Shown: piece by piece, positions 7,329 through 17,972 of the stretch
Position numbering within the stretch: position 1 is the first letter of the stretch
Layout: every line of letters starts with the position of its first letter
Assembly: GCA_007280895.1 (NCBI GenBank)
Contig: QYQN01000026.1
Location: 1 to 44,843 of the forward strand
Reading direction: 5' to 3'
DNA length: 44,843 nt
Source of the DNA: Methylococcaceae bacterium
Lineage (GTDB): Bacteria; Pseudomonadota; Gammaproteobacteria; Methylococcales; Methylomonadaceae
Made by a program: the position numbers and the translations under genes
The notes under the pieces: model-generated
What the model was told of the DNA's origin: nothing
The model's database searches: none
The model's input: only the letters and a program-made list of their open reading frames with translations

Positions 7329-9938
7329 ATGTCTAACTTCGCAAAAGAAATTATATCCGTCTCACTTGAAGATGAAATGAAGCAATCTTATCTTGATTAT
7401 GCCATGAGTGTAATTGTAGGAAGAGCGCTTCCAGATGTTCGGGACGGTTTAAAACCAGTTCATCGTCGTGTGTTATATGCAATGAACGAACTGAGCAATG
7501 ACTGGAACAAACCATATAAAAAATCTGCCCGTATTGTCGGTGACGTGATCGGTAAATACCATCCTCATGGCGATACAGCTGTTTATGACACCATGGTCAG
7601 AATGGCACAGCCCTTTTCCTTGCGCTACATGTTAATCGATGGACAAGGAAACTTTGGCTCGGTCGATGGCGATCCGCCAGCAGCAATGCGTTACACCGAA
7701 GTGCGCATGTCAAAAATCGCCCACGAATTATTAGCCGACCTCGATAAAGAAACAGTCAATTTTCTACCTAACTACGACGAATCTGAAATTCAGCCTGAAG
7801 TGTTGCCTACACGTTTACCTAATCTGTTGGTAAATGGTTCGTCAGGTATTGCGGTGGGTATGGCAACTAATATCCCCCCTCATAATTTAGGCGAAGTGAT
7901 TAGTGCATGTTTAGCGTTTATTGATAATCCAGACATTACTATCAAAGAATTGCTCCAACATATTCCTGGTCCAGATTTTCCAACCGCAGGTTTTATCAAT
8001 GGTGCGGCCGGCATTTATACCGCCTATGCCACGGGACGAGGCAAGATTTACTTACGTGCGCGTTGTCATTTTGAAGATATTGGTGACAGTTCGCGGCAAG
8101 CGATCATCACCACCGAACTCCCTTATCAAGTTAACAAAGCGCGTCTACTTGAAAAAATTGCTGAGTTAGTGAAAGAAGGCAAGCTGGAAGGGATTTCTGC
8201 GTTACGAGATGAGTCAGATAAAGACGGCATGCGTATGGTGATTGAATTACGCCGTAATGAAATGCCCGAAGTTGTTTTAAATAATTTGTATAAACAAACA
8301 CAATTTGAAACTGTGTTTGGCATCAATATGGTCGCTTTGTTAGATGGTCGTCCACATTGCATGAGTTTACCAGAGATTTTAAGTGCATTTATTGATCATC
8401 GTCGTGAGATTATTACGCGCCGTACCTTGTACTTATTACGTAAAGCACGTGAACGCGTTCATGTGTTGGAAGGTTTGGCGGTGGCATTAGCCAGTATTGA
8501 CGCCATGATTGAATTAATTAAAACCTCAATGAATCGTGAGGAAGCCAAAGAAGGTTTATTAGCCACGACATGGCAAGCTGGTTTAGTTGCAGAATTATTA
8601 GATAGAGCAGATGGCGATCGCTCGCGCCCTGAATTTTTAGCCAAAGAATTTGGTTTGCATGACGGAAGATACCGTTTATCCGAGGCGCAGGCACAGGCAA
8701 TTTTAGACTTGCGTTTGCATCGTTTGACGGGACTTGAACAAGATAAAATTATCTCTGAATACAAAGAATTATTAACGCAAATTGATGAATATCTTTATAT
8801 ATTAAGCAGTCAAGAGCGCCTAATGGAAATTGTGCGTGAAGAATTAATCGAAATTAGAGATCAATATGCAGATAAGCGTCGAACTGAAATTGTGCAAACC
8901 CAATTGGATTTATCGGAAAGTGATCTAATTACTGTTGAAGACATGGTGGTAACGATGTCTCATGAAGGCTATGTTAAAGCGCAACCTTTAACAGACTATA
9001 AAGCTCAACGTAGGGGGGGGCGCGGAAAGTCGGCAACCGCAACGAAAGAATTAGATTATGTTGATAAATTGATTGTTGCCAATACGCATGACATGATTTT
9101 ATGTTTTTCATCCTTAGGTAAAGTCTATTGGTTAAAAGTATATCAACTGCCCGTGGCTAGTCGTGCAGCAAGAGGTAAACCTTTTGTTAATCTGTTGCCA
9201 TTAGAGGCAGGAGAAAAAATTAATGCCTTATTGCCGGTGCATGAATTTGTTGAAAATAGGTATATTTTCATGGCGACGTCAGCGGGTACGGTTAAGAAAA
9301 CACCTTTAAATGAGTTTGAAAAACCTCGCGCAAATGGAAAAATTGCCATTGAATTACGCACTGACGATACGTTGGTGGGCGTTGCTATTACCGATGGAGA
9401 ACAAAATGTTATGTTGTTCTCCAGTGATGGAAAAGCCATTTGTTTCAATGAGTCAGATGTTCGTTCTACGGGCAGAACTGCCTCAGGCGTCCGTGGAATG
9501 CGGCTGCGTGCTGCGCAATCAATCATTTCTTTGATTATTGCTACTGAAGGTACCGTTTTGAACATCACTGAAAATGGTTTTGGTAAACGAACCTTAGTGG
9601 AAAAATTTAATTGTCAAACTCGAGGCGGGCAGGGTGTGATAACCATGCAGACGTCGGAGCGTAATGGTCGTGTGGTGGGGGCGTTATTGGTTAATGATCA
9701 AGATGAAATTATGATTATTACCGATGGCGGCACCTTAGTAAGAACGCGTGTTGCTGAGATTTCAGTAGTGGGTAGAAATACTCAAGGGGTGATGGTTATC
9801 CGATTGGATAAAAAAGAAAAAGTAATTGGTGTAGATCGTATAGAAGGCTTGGCCGTTGACGATGATGACACGATTGCTGATGACACAATTAATAAAGAAG
9901 TATCAAATAATGATCAGCCAACATCTTTGGGAGAATAG
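7329..9938 (+). CDS. gyrA: DNA gyrase subunit A
   Basis: The breakage-reunion subunit of the A2B2 gyrase that introduces negative supercoils. It is 869 residues long. The catalytic domain covers about 1-500, with active-site Tyr122 in [11 protein letters not shown]. The C-terminal DNA-wrapping beta-pinwheel carries the GyrA box QRRGGRG (about 560-566), which separates it from ParC. The C-terminal tail is acidic (DDDDTIADD). In the quinolone-determining region, position 83 is Thr and 87 is Asp (E. coli numbering). Thr83 is the normal residue in several genera and is not by itself a resistance mutation. The serC start lies 6 nt after the gyrA stop, so the two are cotranscribed. Confidence 0.98.
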   Translation: MSNFAKEIISVSLEDEMKQSYLDYAMSVIVGRALPDVRDGLKPVHRRVLYAMNELSNDWNKPYKKSARIVGDVIGKYHPHGDTAVYDTMVRMAQPFSLRYMLIDGQGNFGSVDGDPPAAMRYTEVRMSKIAHELLADLDKETVNFLPNYDESEIQPEVLPTRLPNLLVNGSSGIAVGMATNIPPHNLGEVISACLAFIDNPDITIKELLQHIPGPDFPTAGFINGAAGIYTAYATGRGKIYLRARCHFEDIGDSSRQAIITTELPYQVNKARLLEKIAELVKEGKLEGISALRDESDKDGMRMVIELRRNEMPEVVLNNLYKQTQFETVFGINMVALLDGRPHCMSLPEILSAFIDHRREIITRRTLYLLRKARERVHVLEGLAVALASIDAMIELIKTSMNREEAKEGLLATTWQAGLVAELLDRADGDRSRPEFLAKEFGLHDGRYRLSEAQAQAILDLRLHRLTGLEQDKIISEYKELLTQIDEYLYILSSQERLMEIVREELIEIRDQYADKRRTEIVQTQLDLSESDLITVEDMVVTMSHEGYVKAQPLTDYKAQRRGGRGKSATATKELDYVDKLIVANTHDMILCFSSLGKVYWLKVYQLPVASRAARGKPFVNLLPLEAGEKINALLPVHEFVENRYIFMATSAGTVKKTPLNEFEKPRANGKIAIELRTDDTLVGVAITDGEQNVMLFSSDGKAICFNESDVRSTGRTASGVRGMRLRAAQSIISLIIATEGTVLNITENGFGKRTLVEKFNCQTRGGQGVITMQTSERNGRVVGALLVNDQDEIMIITDGGTLVRTRVAEISVVGRNTQGVMVIRLDKKEKVIGVDRIEGLAVDDDDTIADDTINKEVSNNDQPTSLGE

Positions 9939-9944
9939 TAAATA

Positions 9945-11024
9945 ATGTCCAGAATATTCAATTTTAGCGCAGGCCCTTCGATGTTGCCTGAAGCCGTTTT
10001 ATGCCAAGCTCAAGCAGAAATGACCGAGTGGCAAAATAGTGGTATGTCAGTGATGGAAATGAGTCATCGAGGCAAACAGTTTGCCCATATTGCTGCGATG
10101 CTTGAGGCGGATGTGCGGGAATTAATGGCCATTCCAGATAATTATAAAGTCTTATTTTTGCAGGGCGGGGCAACTGCACAATTTTCGTTTATTCCTCATA
10201 ATATTCTAAATGGTAAAACCAAAGCATGTTATCTCAATACTGGCGCTTGGTCTGAGAAAGCGATTAAAGATGCTGGCGCAATCTGTGATGTGCTGGTTAG
10301 TGCCAGTGCGGAGGAAACAAAATTTACTACCATTCCAGAACGCGCAAGTTGGGTGCTTGATACTGATGCGGCTTATTTACATTACACGTCCAATGAAACG
10401 ATTCATGGCGTCGAGTTTCAGACTACCCCAGAAAATACAGGTCTGCCGTTAGTTGTTGATATGTCATCAAATATTTTGTCACGCGAAGTTAATGTCAGTG
10501 ATTTTGGGCTTATCTATGCAGGAACCCAAAAAAATATGGGGCCAGCTGGTGTCACCGTGATTATTGTTCGTGATGATTTACTTGGTCATGCAAGCAGCAT
10601 GACGCCAGCAGTATTTAATTATGCAGAACAAGCAAAAAATCAATCGATGCTCAATACACCTGCTACGTATAGCTGGTATTTGGTAGGCTTAGTGTTGCAG
10701 TGGCTGAAAGCTCAGGGTGGCGTTGCAGTAATTGAACAAAGAAATATAGCCAAGGCGTCACGGCTTTATCAGGCCATTGATAACTCGTCGTTATACCGTA
10801 ATCCTGTTGCGGCCACTTGTCGTTCGCGGATGAATGTACCCTTTATTTTGGCAGATGAGTCGCTTGATGCTGCATTTCTTGCAGCTGCAGATGCTAACGG
10901 TTTGGCAGAATTAAAAGGGCATCGTTCAGTGGGTGGAATGCGAGCAAGCATTTATAACGCTATGCCAGATGATGGTGTCACCGCGTTGATAGCGTTTATG
11001 GCAGAATTTGAGCGCACCCATTAA
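9945..11024 (+). CDS. serC: Phosphoserine aminotransferase
   Basis: A PLP enzyme of serine synthesis (3-phosphohydroxypyruvate to phosphoserine) that also acts in pyridoxal phosphate synthesis. It is 359 residues long, the usual length. The N terminus has FSAGPSMLP, the PLP Schiff-base lysine is K196 in AGTQKNMGPAG, and the C terminus has GHRSVGGMRASIYNA. It starts 6 nt after gyrA and lies 36 nt before pheA, the gene order of the gammaproteobacterial supraoperon. Confidence 0.97.
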   Translation: MSRIFNFSAGPSMLPEAVLCQAQAEMTEWQNSGMSVMEMSHRGKQFAHIAAMLEADVRELMAIPDNYKVLFLQGGATAQFSFIPHNILNGKTKACYLNTGAWSEKAIKDAGAICDVLVSASAEETKFTTIPERASWVLDTDAAYLHYTSNETIHGVEFQTTPENTGLPLVVDMSSNILSREVNVSDFGLIYAGTQKNMGPAGVTVIIVRDDLLGHASSMTPAVFNYAEQAKNQSMLNTPATYSWYLVGLVLQWLKAQGGVAVIEQRNIAKASRLYQAIDNSSLYRNPVAATCRSRMNVPFILADESLDAAFLAAADANGLAELKGHRSVGGMRASIYNAMPDDGVTALIAFMAEFERTH

Positions 11025-11060
11025 ACGCGGTGAATTGGCACTGTTAAAAAAGGATACCTC

Positions 11061-12149
11061 ATGACTTCAGCAATTACGCCATTGTCCCAATTAAGAGACA
11101 CAATTGATGCGCTGGATACGCAAATTTTGACGCTGATTAATCAGCGTGCACAATGTGCAGTAGAGGTTGCTAAGACTAAGCTGGCAGAAGGCGAGCAGGG
11201 CACGTTTTATCGTCCTGATCGTGAAGCCTTAGTCTTAAGGCGCATTCAAGAATTAAACCAAGGGCCTTTAGCAGAGGCGACTGTGGTGCGTTTTTTTAGG
11301 GAGATTATGTCGGCATGTTTAGCCTTAGAAAAGCCGTTGGAGGTTGCTTTTTTGGGACCCGAAGGAACCTTTACCCAGCAAGCGGCATTTAAGCATTTTG
11401 GTCATGCGGTTAACACTGTGCCGGTCACAACGATAAGTGAGATCTTTAACGCAGTCGAAAAAGGAGTGTGTCAATTTGGCATTGTGCCGGTAGAAAATTC
11501 CACGGAAGGCGTTATTAATTTTACCTTGGACAGATTGCTAAGCTCGCATTTAAAAATTTGTGGTGAAGTTGAAATTCGTGTTGAGCAAAATTTATTAAGT
11601 TTAGCGACGTCGCTGGCAGAGATTAATGCGGTGTATTCGCATCAACAATCGTTGGCACAATGTCGTCAATGGCTGGATGTGCATTTGCCAAATGCACAAC
11701 GTCTTGCCGTCAATAGTAATGCCGAAGCCGCACGTTTAGTCGCCACTGATAAACGTTTAGCTGCGATTGCAGGAACATTAGCGGCGCACACGTATGCAGT
11801 GCCGATTATGCAAAAAAATATTGAAGATGTTGCGAACAATACCACGCGCTTTATCATTATTGGTCAGCAACTCCCAGCTTCTACAGGTAAAGATAAAACA
11901 TCCTTACTCATTTCCACAGGCAACAAGCCTGGAGCCTTGCATTTTGCGTTAGCACCCTTTGCAGAATGTAATGTTGATATGGTGAGTATTGAATCCAGAC
12001 CTTCTCAGCAAGGTTTATGGGATTATGTGTTTTTCATTGATATTCATGGTCATAAAGATGATGCACTGGTTGCCCAAGCCTTAGCTTCTTTGGCAGAGAA
12101 AGTGACCATGTTGAAAGTATTAGGATCATATCCAAGAGCGGTTATTTAA
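11061..12149 (+). CDS. pheA: Bifunctional chorismate mutase/prephenate dehydratase
   Basis: It makes phenylpyruvate from chorismate in two steps. Of 362 residues, the AroQ-type chorismate mutase covers about 1-90. The prephenate dehydratase covers about 95-275, with GPEGTFTQQAA, NSTEGVINFTLD and the catalytic NNTTRF motif. The ACT regulatory domain covers about 282-358, with the ESRP motif involved in phenylalanine feedback binding. A good AAGGA precedes the ATG. Its position in the run serC-pheA-hisC-tyrA/aroA supports coordinated expression of chorismate-derived pathways. Confidence 0.97.
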   Translation: MTSAITPLSQLRDTIDALDTQILTLINQRAQCAVEVAKTKLAEGEQGTFYRPDREALVLRRIQELNQGPLAEATVVRFFREIMSACLALEKPLEVAFLGPEGTFTQQAAFKHFGHAVNTVPVTTISEIFNAVEKGVCQFGIVPVENSTEGVINFTLDRLLSSHLKICGEVEIRVEQNLLSLATSLAEINAVYSHQQSLAQCRQWLDVHLPNAQRLAVNSNAEAARLVATDKRLAAIAGTLAAHTYAVPIMQKNIEDVANNTTRFIIIGQQLPASTGKDKTSLLISTGNKPGALHFALAPFAECNVDMVSIESRPSQQGLWDYVFFIDIHGHKDDALVAQALASLAEKVTMLKVLGSYPRAVI

Positions 12150-12186
12150 AATTTCTTAGCGTTCACGTATTCAACAATCAGCCATT

Positions 12187-13299
12187 ATGACGTATTCAGC
12201 CATCGAAAAACTTGCTGTCGCAGGTGTTCAACAACTTATTCCTTATAAAGCCGGTAAGCCTATCGAAGAATTGGAACGAGAACTTGGGTTACGCTCAATT
12301 ATTAAACTTGCTTCCAATGAAAACCCTTTAGGACCTAGCCCAAAAGCACTGCAAGCCATGACTGCTTCGATGTCGAGCTTGGCACTTTATCCAGACGGCA
12401 GTGGGTTTCAATTAAAACGTGCCTTAGCAGCTAAATTTGCTGTGGATAGTCAACAAATTACCTTAGGCAATGGCTCTAATGAGCTTTTAGAATTAGTGGC
12501 TAGGGCGTTTTTAACAGCCGATAATGAGGTCGTGATTTCGCAACATGCCTTTGCCGTCTATGCGTTGGTAACGCAGGCAATTGGTGCGGTGGCTAAGCTT
12601 GTCCCGGCGCAAGATTATGGGCATGATTTAATCGCGATGCGCAATGCGATTACACCCAAAACACGCTTGGTATTTATTGCTAATCCAAACAATCCAACAG
12701 GTACTTTATTAAGTCAAGAGGCCTTACAAGCATTTATTTCCTCATTACCGGCGCATGTTCTGTGTGTTGTAGACGAGGCTTATTTTGAATTTATAACTCA
12801 AATACAAGGTATAAATTCACTTGATTGGTTAACGTTGTATCTCAATTTAATTATTACGCGTACGTTTTCTAAGGCGTATGGTTTGGCTGGTTTGCGTATT
12901 GGTTATAGTTTTTCCAGTGTGGCTGTCGCCGATATTTTAAATCGCGTAAGAGAACCCTTTAATAACAATACGTTGGCTTTAGTTGCTGCACAAGCGGCTT
13001 TAGATGATACGGAACATTTAGTTAATACGATAGCGACTAATCAACGCGGTATGCAGCAATTAACCAGCGGCTTTGACACGCTGGGCTTAGCTTGGATTCC
13101 ATCAGCAGGAAATTTTGTCGCGGTGGATTTACGTCGTGATGCCTTGCCTATGTATAACGCGTTACTTGCGCAAGGGGTCATTGTGCGTCCAGTTGCTAAT
13201 TACGAATTACCTACATTTTTAAGAATCAGTGTAGGCACAGAAGCAGAAAATGCCCATTTTTTACACGCCTTGAGTGCTTGTTTAGATAATGTTTTCTAA
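12187..13299 (+). CDS. hisC: Histidinol-phosphate aminotransferase (HisC2-type)
   Basis: A class I/II PLP aminotransferase of 370 residues. Motifs are the substrate-binding LASNENPLGPSP (about 41-52), NPNNPTG (about 156-162), D196 in VVDEAYF and the PLP lysine K229 in TFSKAYGLAGLRIGY. In this operon position the family member is often called hisC2/hisHb and can also act as an aromatic aminotransferase in tyrosine and phenylalanine synthesis. That dual role is inferred from context. The stop overlaps the next gene start by 11 nt (13289-13299), so the two are translationally coupled. Confidence 0.95.
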   Translation: MTYSAIEKLAVAGVQQLIPYKAGKPIEELERELGLRSIIKLASNENPLGPSPKALQAMTASMSSLALYPDGSGFQLKRALAAKFAVDSQQITLGNGSNELLELVARAFLTADNEVVISQHAFAVYALVTQAIGAVAKLVPAQDYGHDLIAMRNAITPKTRLVFIANPNNPTGTLLSQEALQAFISSLPAHVLCVVDEAYFEFITQIQGINSLDWLTLYLNLIITRTFSKAYGLAGLRIGYSFSSVAVADILNRVREPFNNNTLALVAAQAALDDTEHLVNTIATNQRGMQQLTSGFDTLGLAWIPSAGNFVAVDLRRDALPMYNALLAQGVIVRPVANYELPTFLRISVGTEAENAHFLHALSACLDNVF

Positions 13300-15490
13300 G
13301 CTCTGTGTTCTTGGTGTTGGTTTAATTGGTGGGTCGATTGCTAAAACAGCGCGTCGCCAAGGTTTGGTTAAATCAATTGTGGGGTGGGGGCGTGAAGAAG
13401 ATCGTGTAAATTTACAGACTGCTCAGCAATTGGGTGTTATTGATGCCTTTTATCTTGATCTGGCAGACGCCGTTCACCATGCTGATATTATTGTTATTGC
13501 TACGCCCGTGGCGGCAAGTGAACAGATTTTTACTTTACTCAAGCCTTATTGGTCAAGGTCTGTGGTTTACTTTGACGTGGGCAGTACGAAAGTAAATGTA
13601 GTGCATGCTGCAGCAAAAGTATTTGGCAGTGTGCCTGAGAATTTTATTCCAGCACATCCCATTGCAGGTGCTGAACGCAGTGGCGTTAGTGCTGCTGTCG
13701 ATGATTTATTTGCACACAAACGCATAATTTTAACCCCGCTGGTGAATACAAATACAACCATGTTGGATAAAATTAAACGCTTTTGGCTGCACATGGGGGC
13801 AACGGTTACTCTCATGGATGCTCAATATCATGATCACGTATTAGCCGCAACCAGTCATTTTCCACACTTATTAGCCTTTGCCTTAGTGAATTTATTGGGG
13901 CACAAAGATGAGCAAAGTGAAATTTTTGCTTATGCAGCAGGTGGATTTAAAGATTTTACTCGTATTGCCTCAAGTGACCCTAGTATGTGGGAAGCGATTT
14001 GTTTCGCCAATAAACAAGAAATTATTGCTCTCATTGAGCAATTTCAAGCAGAGTTAACAACAATGCAACAGATGCTGCTTGATGATGATCATCAACAGTT
14101 TTTTACAACCTTAACGTATGCCAATCAAGCACGGCAACGCTTTCTTACTCAAGTAGAAATTACTATGTCAAAATCACAAACCTTTCAAGTTCAACCAGGC
14201 GGCAAATTAGTGGGTGATGCGCGCGTACCAGGTGATAAATCTATGTCGCATCGCTCGATTATGTTAGGTGCCTTAGCGGATGGAGTAACCCACGTCACCG
14301 GTTTTTTGGAGGCAGAAGATGCGCTAGCTACCTTACAAGCTTTTCGTGATATGGGGGTTGAAATTGAAGGGCCGACTGAGGGGAAAGTAACGATTTATGG
14401 AGTGGGTAAACATGGCTTGCAAGCGCCTAAAGCCCCCTTGTATTTAGGTAACTCTGGTACTTCTATGCGGTTATTAAGTGGCCTCTTGGCAGGTCAATCG
14501 TTTGATTCTGTGTTAACAGGTGATGCGTCATTATCAGGTCGTCCAATGAAGCGCGTAACGGATCCTTTGGCACGCATGGGGGCTGAAATTCAAACAACAG
14601 AAAATGGTACTGCGCCCTTGGTCATTACAGGTAAGGCTGGGCAGTTACAGGCCATTGATTATGTTATGCCCATCGCCAGTGCACAGGTGAAATCGTGTTT
14701 GTTATTAGCAGGAATGTATGCCCAGGGAGAAACGCGCGTGACCGAGCCTGCGCCCACGCGAGATCATACTGAACGCATGCTAACAGGATTTTCTTATGCG
14801 GTTGAACGTACCGGCAGCACCGCAGTTATTTCTTCGGATGGACGTTTGACAGCGATGGATATTGACGTCCCAAGTGACATTTCATCCGCTGCTTTTTTTC
14901 TAGTTGGGGCTTCAATTGCGCCAGGTTCAGATGTCGTGTTGCGTCATGTAGGCATTAATCCAACCCGAACTGGGGTGATTGATATCTTACGTTTAATGGG
15001 TGCTAATATTGAAGTTTTAAACGTAAAAGACGTAGGCGGTGAACCTGTGGCCGATTTACATGTGGTGTACAGTCCATTAACGGGAATTGATATTCCTGAA
15101 GACTTGGTGCCGTTAGCGATTGATGAATTTCCCGTGTTATTTGTTGCGGCGGCATGTGCGAGCGGTCAGACACGCTTGAGTGGAGCTGAAGAATTACGTG
15201 TAAAAGAGTCAGATCGTATTCAAGTAATGGCCGATGGTTTACAGATGTTAGGTGCTGATGCTCAGCCAACGCCTGACGGTATGATTATTAATGGCGGAAA
15301 ATTGGCAGGAGGCGTAGTTAATTCGCATGGTGATCATCGTATCGCTATGGCTTTTTCCATTGCTGCTTTACGTGCTGAAGGGATGATTACGATTCATGAT
15401 TGTACTAATGTTAATACTTCATTTCCTGAATTTAAAGAGCTGGCTAAATCCTTAGGTTTGTTGCTTGAGTGCATTGACGCGCAAGGTTAA
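13289..15490 (+). CDS. tyrA-aroA: Fused prephenate dehydrogenase/EPSP synthase (TyrA-AroA)
   Basis: One 733-residue protein carries two shikimate-branch enzymes. Residues 1-290 are prephenate (or arogenate) dehydrogenase. The NAD-binding GVGLIGGS sits near the N terminus, followed by HPIAGAERSG and the helical domain with SHFPHLLAF. Residues 293-733 are 3-phosphoshikimate 1-carboxyvinyltransferase, with PGDKSMSHR, LGNSGTSMR, the RVTEPAPTRDHTERML region, ELRVKESDR and GDHRIAMAF. Met293 (14165) would be the start of a stand-alone aroA, but the frame is continuous with no stop. The same fusion is known from Pseudomonas and relatives. The start overlaps hisC by 11 nt, and cmk begins 3 nt after its stop. 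Confidence 0.96.
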   Translation: MFSKLCVLGVGLIGGSIAKTARRQGLVKSIVGWGREEDRVNLQTAQQLGVIDAFYLDLADAVHHADIIVIATPVAASEQIFTLLKPYWSRSVVYFDVGSTKVNVVHAAAKVFGSVPENFIPAHPIAGAERSGVSAAVDDLFAHKRIILTPLVNTNTTMLDKIKRFWLHMGATVTLMDAQYHDHVLAATSHFPHLLAFALVNLLGHKDEQSEIFAYAAGGFKDFTRIASSDPSMWEAICFANKQEIIALIEQFQAELTTMQQMLLDDDHQQFFTTLTYANQARQRFLTQVEITMSKSQTFQVQPGGKLVGDARVPGDKSMSHRSIMLGALADGVTHVTGFLEAEDALATLQAFRDMGVEIEGPTEGKVTIYGVGKHGLQAPKAPLYLGNSGTSMRLLSGLLAGQSFDSVLTGDASLSGRPMKRVTDPLARMGAEIQTTENGTAPLVITGKAGQLQAIDYVMPIASAQVKSCLLLAGMYAQGETRVTEPAPTRDHTERMLTGFSYAVERTGSTAVISSDGRLTAMDIDVPSDISSAAFFLVGASIAPGSDVVLRHVGINPTRTGVIDILRLMGANIEVLNVKDVGGEPVADLHVVYSPLTGIDIPEDLVPLAIDEFPVLFVAAACASGQTRLSGAEELRVKESDRIQVMADGLQMLGADAQPTPDGMIINGGKLAGGVVNSHGDHRIAMAFSIAALRAEGMITIHDCTNVNTSFPEFKELAKSLGLLLECIDAQG

Positions 15491-15493
15491 GTC

Positions 15494-16162
15494 ATGTCAA
15501 TCCCAGTAATTACCATTGATGGTCCAAGTGGTGCAGGCAAGGGCACGGTAAGCCGTTTACTAGCCAAAAAATTAGGCTGGCATTACTTAGATAGTGGTTC
15601 AATCTATCGATCTCTTGCTATAGCCGTATTAAATAAAGCGCTTGATGTCACTGATGTTGACAGTATTGTGACAGAAGCGATGGCAATGCGCTTAGTTTTT
15701 GAGTGTGCTGATGAGTTGCGCGTGAGCCTAGCAGATCAAGATATTACCCAACAATTAGTGTTAGAGCAGGTTGGAAATACTGCTTCAAAAATAGCTGTGT
15801 TGCCAGAAGTTAGGCAGGTTTTACTGCAAAAACAACAGGATTTTAGAGTGCTTCCAGGGTTGGTTGCTGATGGTCGTGATATGGGGACGGTGGTTTTCCC
15901 AGATGCGCAATATAAAGTATATTTAACAGCTAGTGCTTTAAAAAGAGCAGAACGAAGATATAAACAGTTGAAAGAGAAAGGAATCGATGCTAATCTTTCA
16001 CGCTTAACAAAAGATATCGAAGAGCGAGATCGGCGCGATAGTGAGAGGGCAGCAGCCCCACTAAGCATACCGGTTGATGCCCTTTTTATAGATTCTTCTG
16101 ATATAACCATTCATGCTGTGCTAGACCAGATACTTAGCATCATTTCATTAGAAACGGTGTGA
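15494..16162 (+). CDS. cmk: Cytidylate kinase
   Basis: It phosphorylates CMP and dCMP with ATP. The 222-residue length is typical. The P-loop GPSGAGKGT is at residues 10-18, the substrate-binding HYLDSGSIYR follows, then the conserved DGRDMGTVVFPDA and the lid RDRRDSER. It starts 3 nt after the tyrA-aroA stop and precedes rpsA, a gene pair conserved widely in gammaproteobacteria. Confidence 0.97.
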   Translation: MSIPVITIDGPSGAGKGTVSRLLAKKLGWHYLDSGSIYRSLAIAVLNKALDVTDVDSIVTEAMAMRLVFECADELRVSLADQDITQQLVLEQVGNTASKIAVLPEVRQVLLQKQQDFRVLPGLVADGRDMGTVVFPDAQYKVYLTASALKRAERRYKQLKEKGIDANLSRLTKDIEERDRRDSERAAAPLSIPVDALFIDSSDITIHAVLDQILSIISLETV

Positions 16163-16172
16163 GCGCACTCTA

Positions 16173-16225
16173 GTTAAACAGTTTTTTTAACATTACATTA
16201 ATTGATGGCTGAATAATTTATTCAG
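16173..16225 (+). promoter_or_regulatory. Two-hairpin rpsA leader
   Basis: GTTAAA (16173-16178) pairs with TTTAAC (16186-16191). CTGAATA (16209-16215) pairs with TATTCAG (16219-16225) around a 3-nt loop, ending 15 nt before the rpsA ATG. AU-rich hairpins before rpsA are known in gammaproteobacteria, where S1 protein autoregulates its own translation. That this leader does the same is inference. Confidence 0.5.
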
Positions 16226-16240
16226 TTTGGGAAGTAGAAA

Positions 16241-17908
16241 ATGAGCGAAAGCTTTGCGTCATTACTTGAAGAGAGTTTAGCCAAGACTAAAATGAGTCCT
16301 GGCGCTATGTTGATAGGTACAGTAATTGATATCGAAAACGATATGGTTATTGTCAGTACGTATTCTAAATCAGAAGGTGTCATTCCAAAGTGGCAGTTTC
16401 TTAACAACGATGGTGAGTTAGAAGTTGCTATCGGTGATGAAATTGAAGTTGCGTTGGATTTATTTGAAGATGGTTTAGGTGCTACGCTTCTATCCAGAGA
16501 TAAAGCAAAGAAAAATAAAGCGTGGTACGAACTTGAAACGGCATTCGAAAAAGAAGCAACAATTGTTGGGCGTATCACAGGTAAAGTACGTGGTGGTTTT
16601 ACTGTTGCAGTGGGTGCATTACGCGCATTTTTACCAGGTTCTTTAGTTGACGTTAGACCTATTCGTGACACCACATTCTTAGAAAATCGTGATTTAGATT
16701 TTAAAGTTATTAAAATCGATCAAAAAAGAAACAATGTTGTGTTATCACGTCGTGCTGTGGTCGAAAAAGAATACAGTGCAGAACGTGAAGAATTATTAAA
16801 AACCCTCGAAGAAGGTGCGATTGTCGTGGGTGTAGTTAAAAATCTTACCGATTACGGTGCCTTCATTGATTTGGGTGGTATTGATGGTTTATTACATATT
16901 ACTGATATGGCGTGGCGTCGAGTTCGTCATCCTTCTGAATGTGTTGAAATTGGTCAAGAAATTAAAGTTAAAGTGCTTAAATACGACAAAGATAAAAATC
17001 GTGTATCTTTAGGCATGAAACAAATGAACGAAGATCCATGGCAAAACATTGCCCGTCGTTATCCTGCTGGAACACGTGTTTTCGGTAAAGTGAATAATCT
17101 GACTGATTACGGTTGTTTTGTTGAGATTGAAGAAGGCGTTGAAGGTTTAGTGCATGTTTCTGAAATGGATTGGACTAACAAAAATGTTAATCCTTCTAAA
17201 TTAGTTCAATTAGGTGATGAAGTTGAAATTATGGTATTGGATATCGATGAAGAAAAACGTCGTATTTCATTAGGCATGAAGCAATGTAAAACTAATCCTT
17301 GGGATGAGTTTGCTGCAACCCATAATAAAGGCGATAAAATTTCTGGAAAAATTAAATCTATCACTGATTTTGGTATTTTCATTGGATTAGATGGTGGTAT
17401 TGATGGTTTGGTGCATATGTCTGATATTTCATGGGCAGAAGATGGCGAAGCGTCAGTACGTGACTTCAAAAAAGGTGACGAGTTAGAAACAGTGATTCTT
17501 GCTGTTGACTCTGAGCGTGAACGTATTTCTTTAGGCATTAAACAATTAGAGCAAGATCCTTTCCAAAACTTCTTAGCTAAACATGAAAAAGGCAGTATCG
17601 TAACGGGTACTATCAAAGAAGTAGATGCTAAAGGTGCGGTGATTATTTTAGCTGATTATGTTGAAGGTTACATTCGTGCTTCAGAAATTCAACGTGATCG
17701 CGTTGAAGATGCACGCACTCTTCTAAAAGAAGGCGATACAGTGGATGCTAAGTTCATTGGTATTGATAAGAAAAGCAAAACCATTTCTTTATCAATCAAA
17801 GCCCAGTTGCAGGAAGAAGAAACTCATACCATCAAAGATCATTCTCAGCAATCGGTAAGCTCTGGTTCACCTACATTTGCTGATATTTTCAAGCAAATGG
17901 AAAAATAA
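16241..17908 (+). CDS. rpsA: 30S ribosomal protein S1
   Basis: It brings mRNA to the 30S subunit and is essential for initiation on structured or SD-poor leaders. Of 555 residues, six S1 OB-fold repeats are visible at about 21-87, 105-171, 192-260, 277-347, 364-434 and 451-520. The middle repeats carry the strong pattern [18 protein letters not shown] and its variants. The start at 16241 gives the normal N terminus ([12 protein letters not shown]). Several genes in this window lack a clear Shine-Dalgarno (hisC, mutS, ettA), which fits reliance on S1. A strong terminator follows directly. Confidence 0.98.
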   Translation: MSESFASLLEESLAKTKMSPGAMLIGTVIDIENDMVIVSTYSKSEGVIPKWQFLNNDGELEVAIGDEIEVALDLFEDGLGATLLSRDKAKKNKAWYELETAFEKEATIVGRITGKVRGGFTVAVGALRAFLPGSLVDVRPIRDTTFLENRDLDFKVIKIDQKRNNVVLSRRAVVEKEYSAEREELLKTLEEGAIVVGVVKNLTDYGAFIDLGGIDGLLHITDMAWRRVRHPSECVEIGQEIKVKVLKYDKDKNRVSLGMKQMNEDPWQNIARRYPAGTRVFGKVNNLTDYGCFVEIEEGVEGLVHVSEMDWTNKNVNPSKLVQLGDEVEIMVLDIDEEKRRISLGMKQCKTNPWDEFAATHNKGDKISGKIKSITDFGIFIGLDGGIDGLVHMSDISWAEDGEASVRDFKKGDELETVILAVDSERERISLGIKQLEQDPFQNFLAKHEKGSIVTGTIKEVDAKGAVIILADYVEGYIRASEIQRDRVEDARTLLKEGDTVDAKFIGIDKKSKTISLSIKAQLQEEETHTIKDHSQQSVSSGSPTFADIFKQMEK

Positions 17909-17920
17909 AGCGATTAATTT

Positions 17921-17949
17921 GAGGGCATTCAAGATGCCCTCTTTTTTTT
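17921..17949 (+). terminator. Rho-independent terminator after rpsA
   Basis: GAGGGCAT (17921-17928) and ATGCCCTC (17934-17941) form a perfect 8-bp stem with a 5-nt loop, followed by eight T (17942-17949) and then another T-run. It ends the long gyrA-rpsA transcription unit and separates it from ihfB. Confidence 0.9.
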
Positions 17950-17972
17950 ATTTTTTTTTCGTAGGATAGAGT

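Noticed and set aside
7570-7610. Acquired quinolone resistance from Thr83 in GyrA
   Set aside because: Thr at this position is the natural residue in several genera and Asp87 is unchanged, so resistance cannot be claimed.
9143-9568. 141-codon minus-strand frame inside gyrA
   Set aside because: It is antisense to a highly conserved gene and has no independent support.
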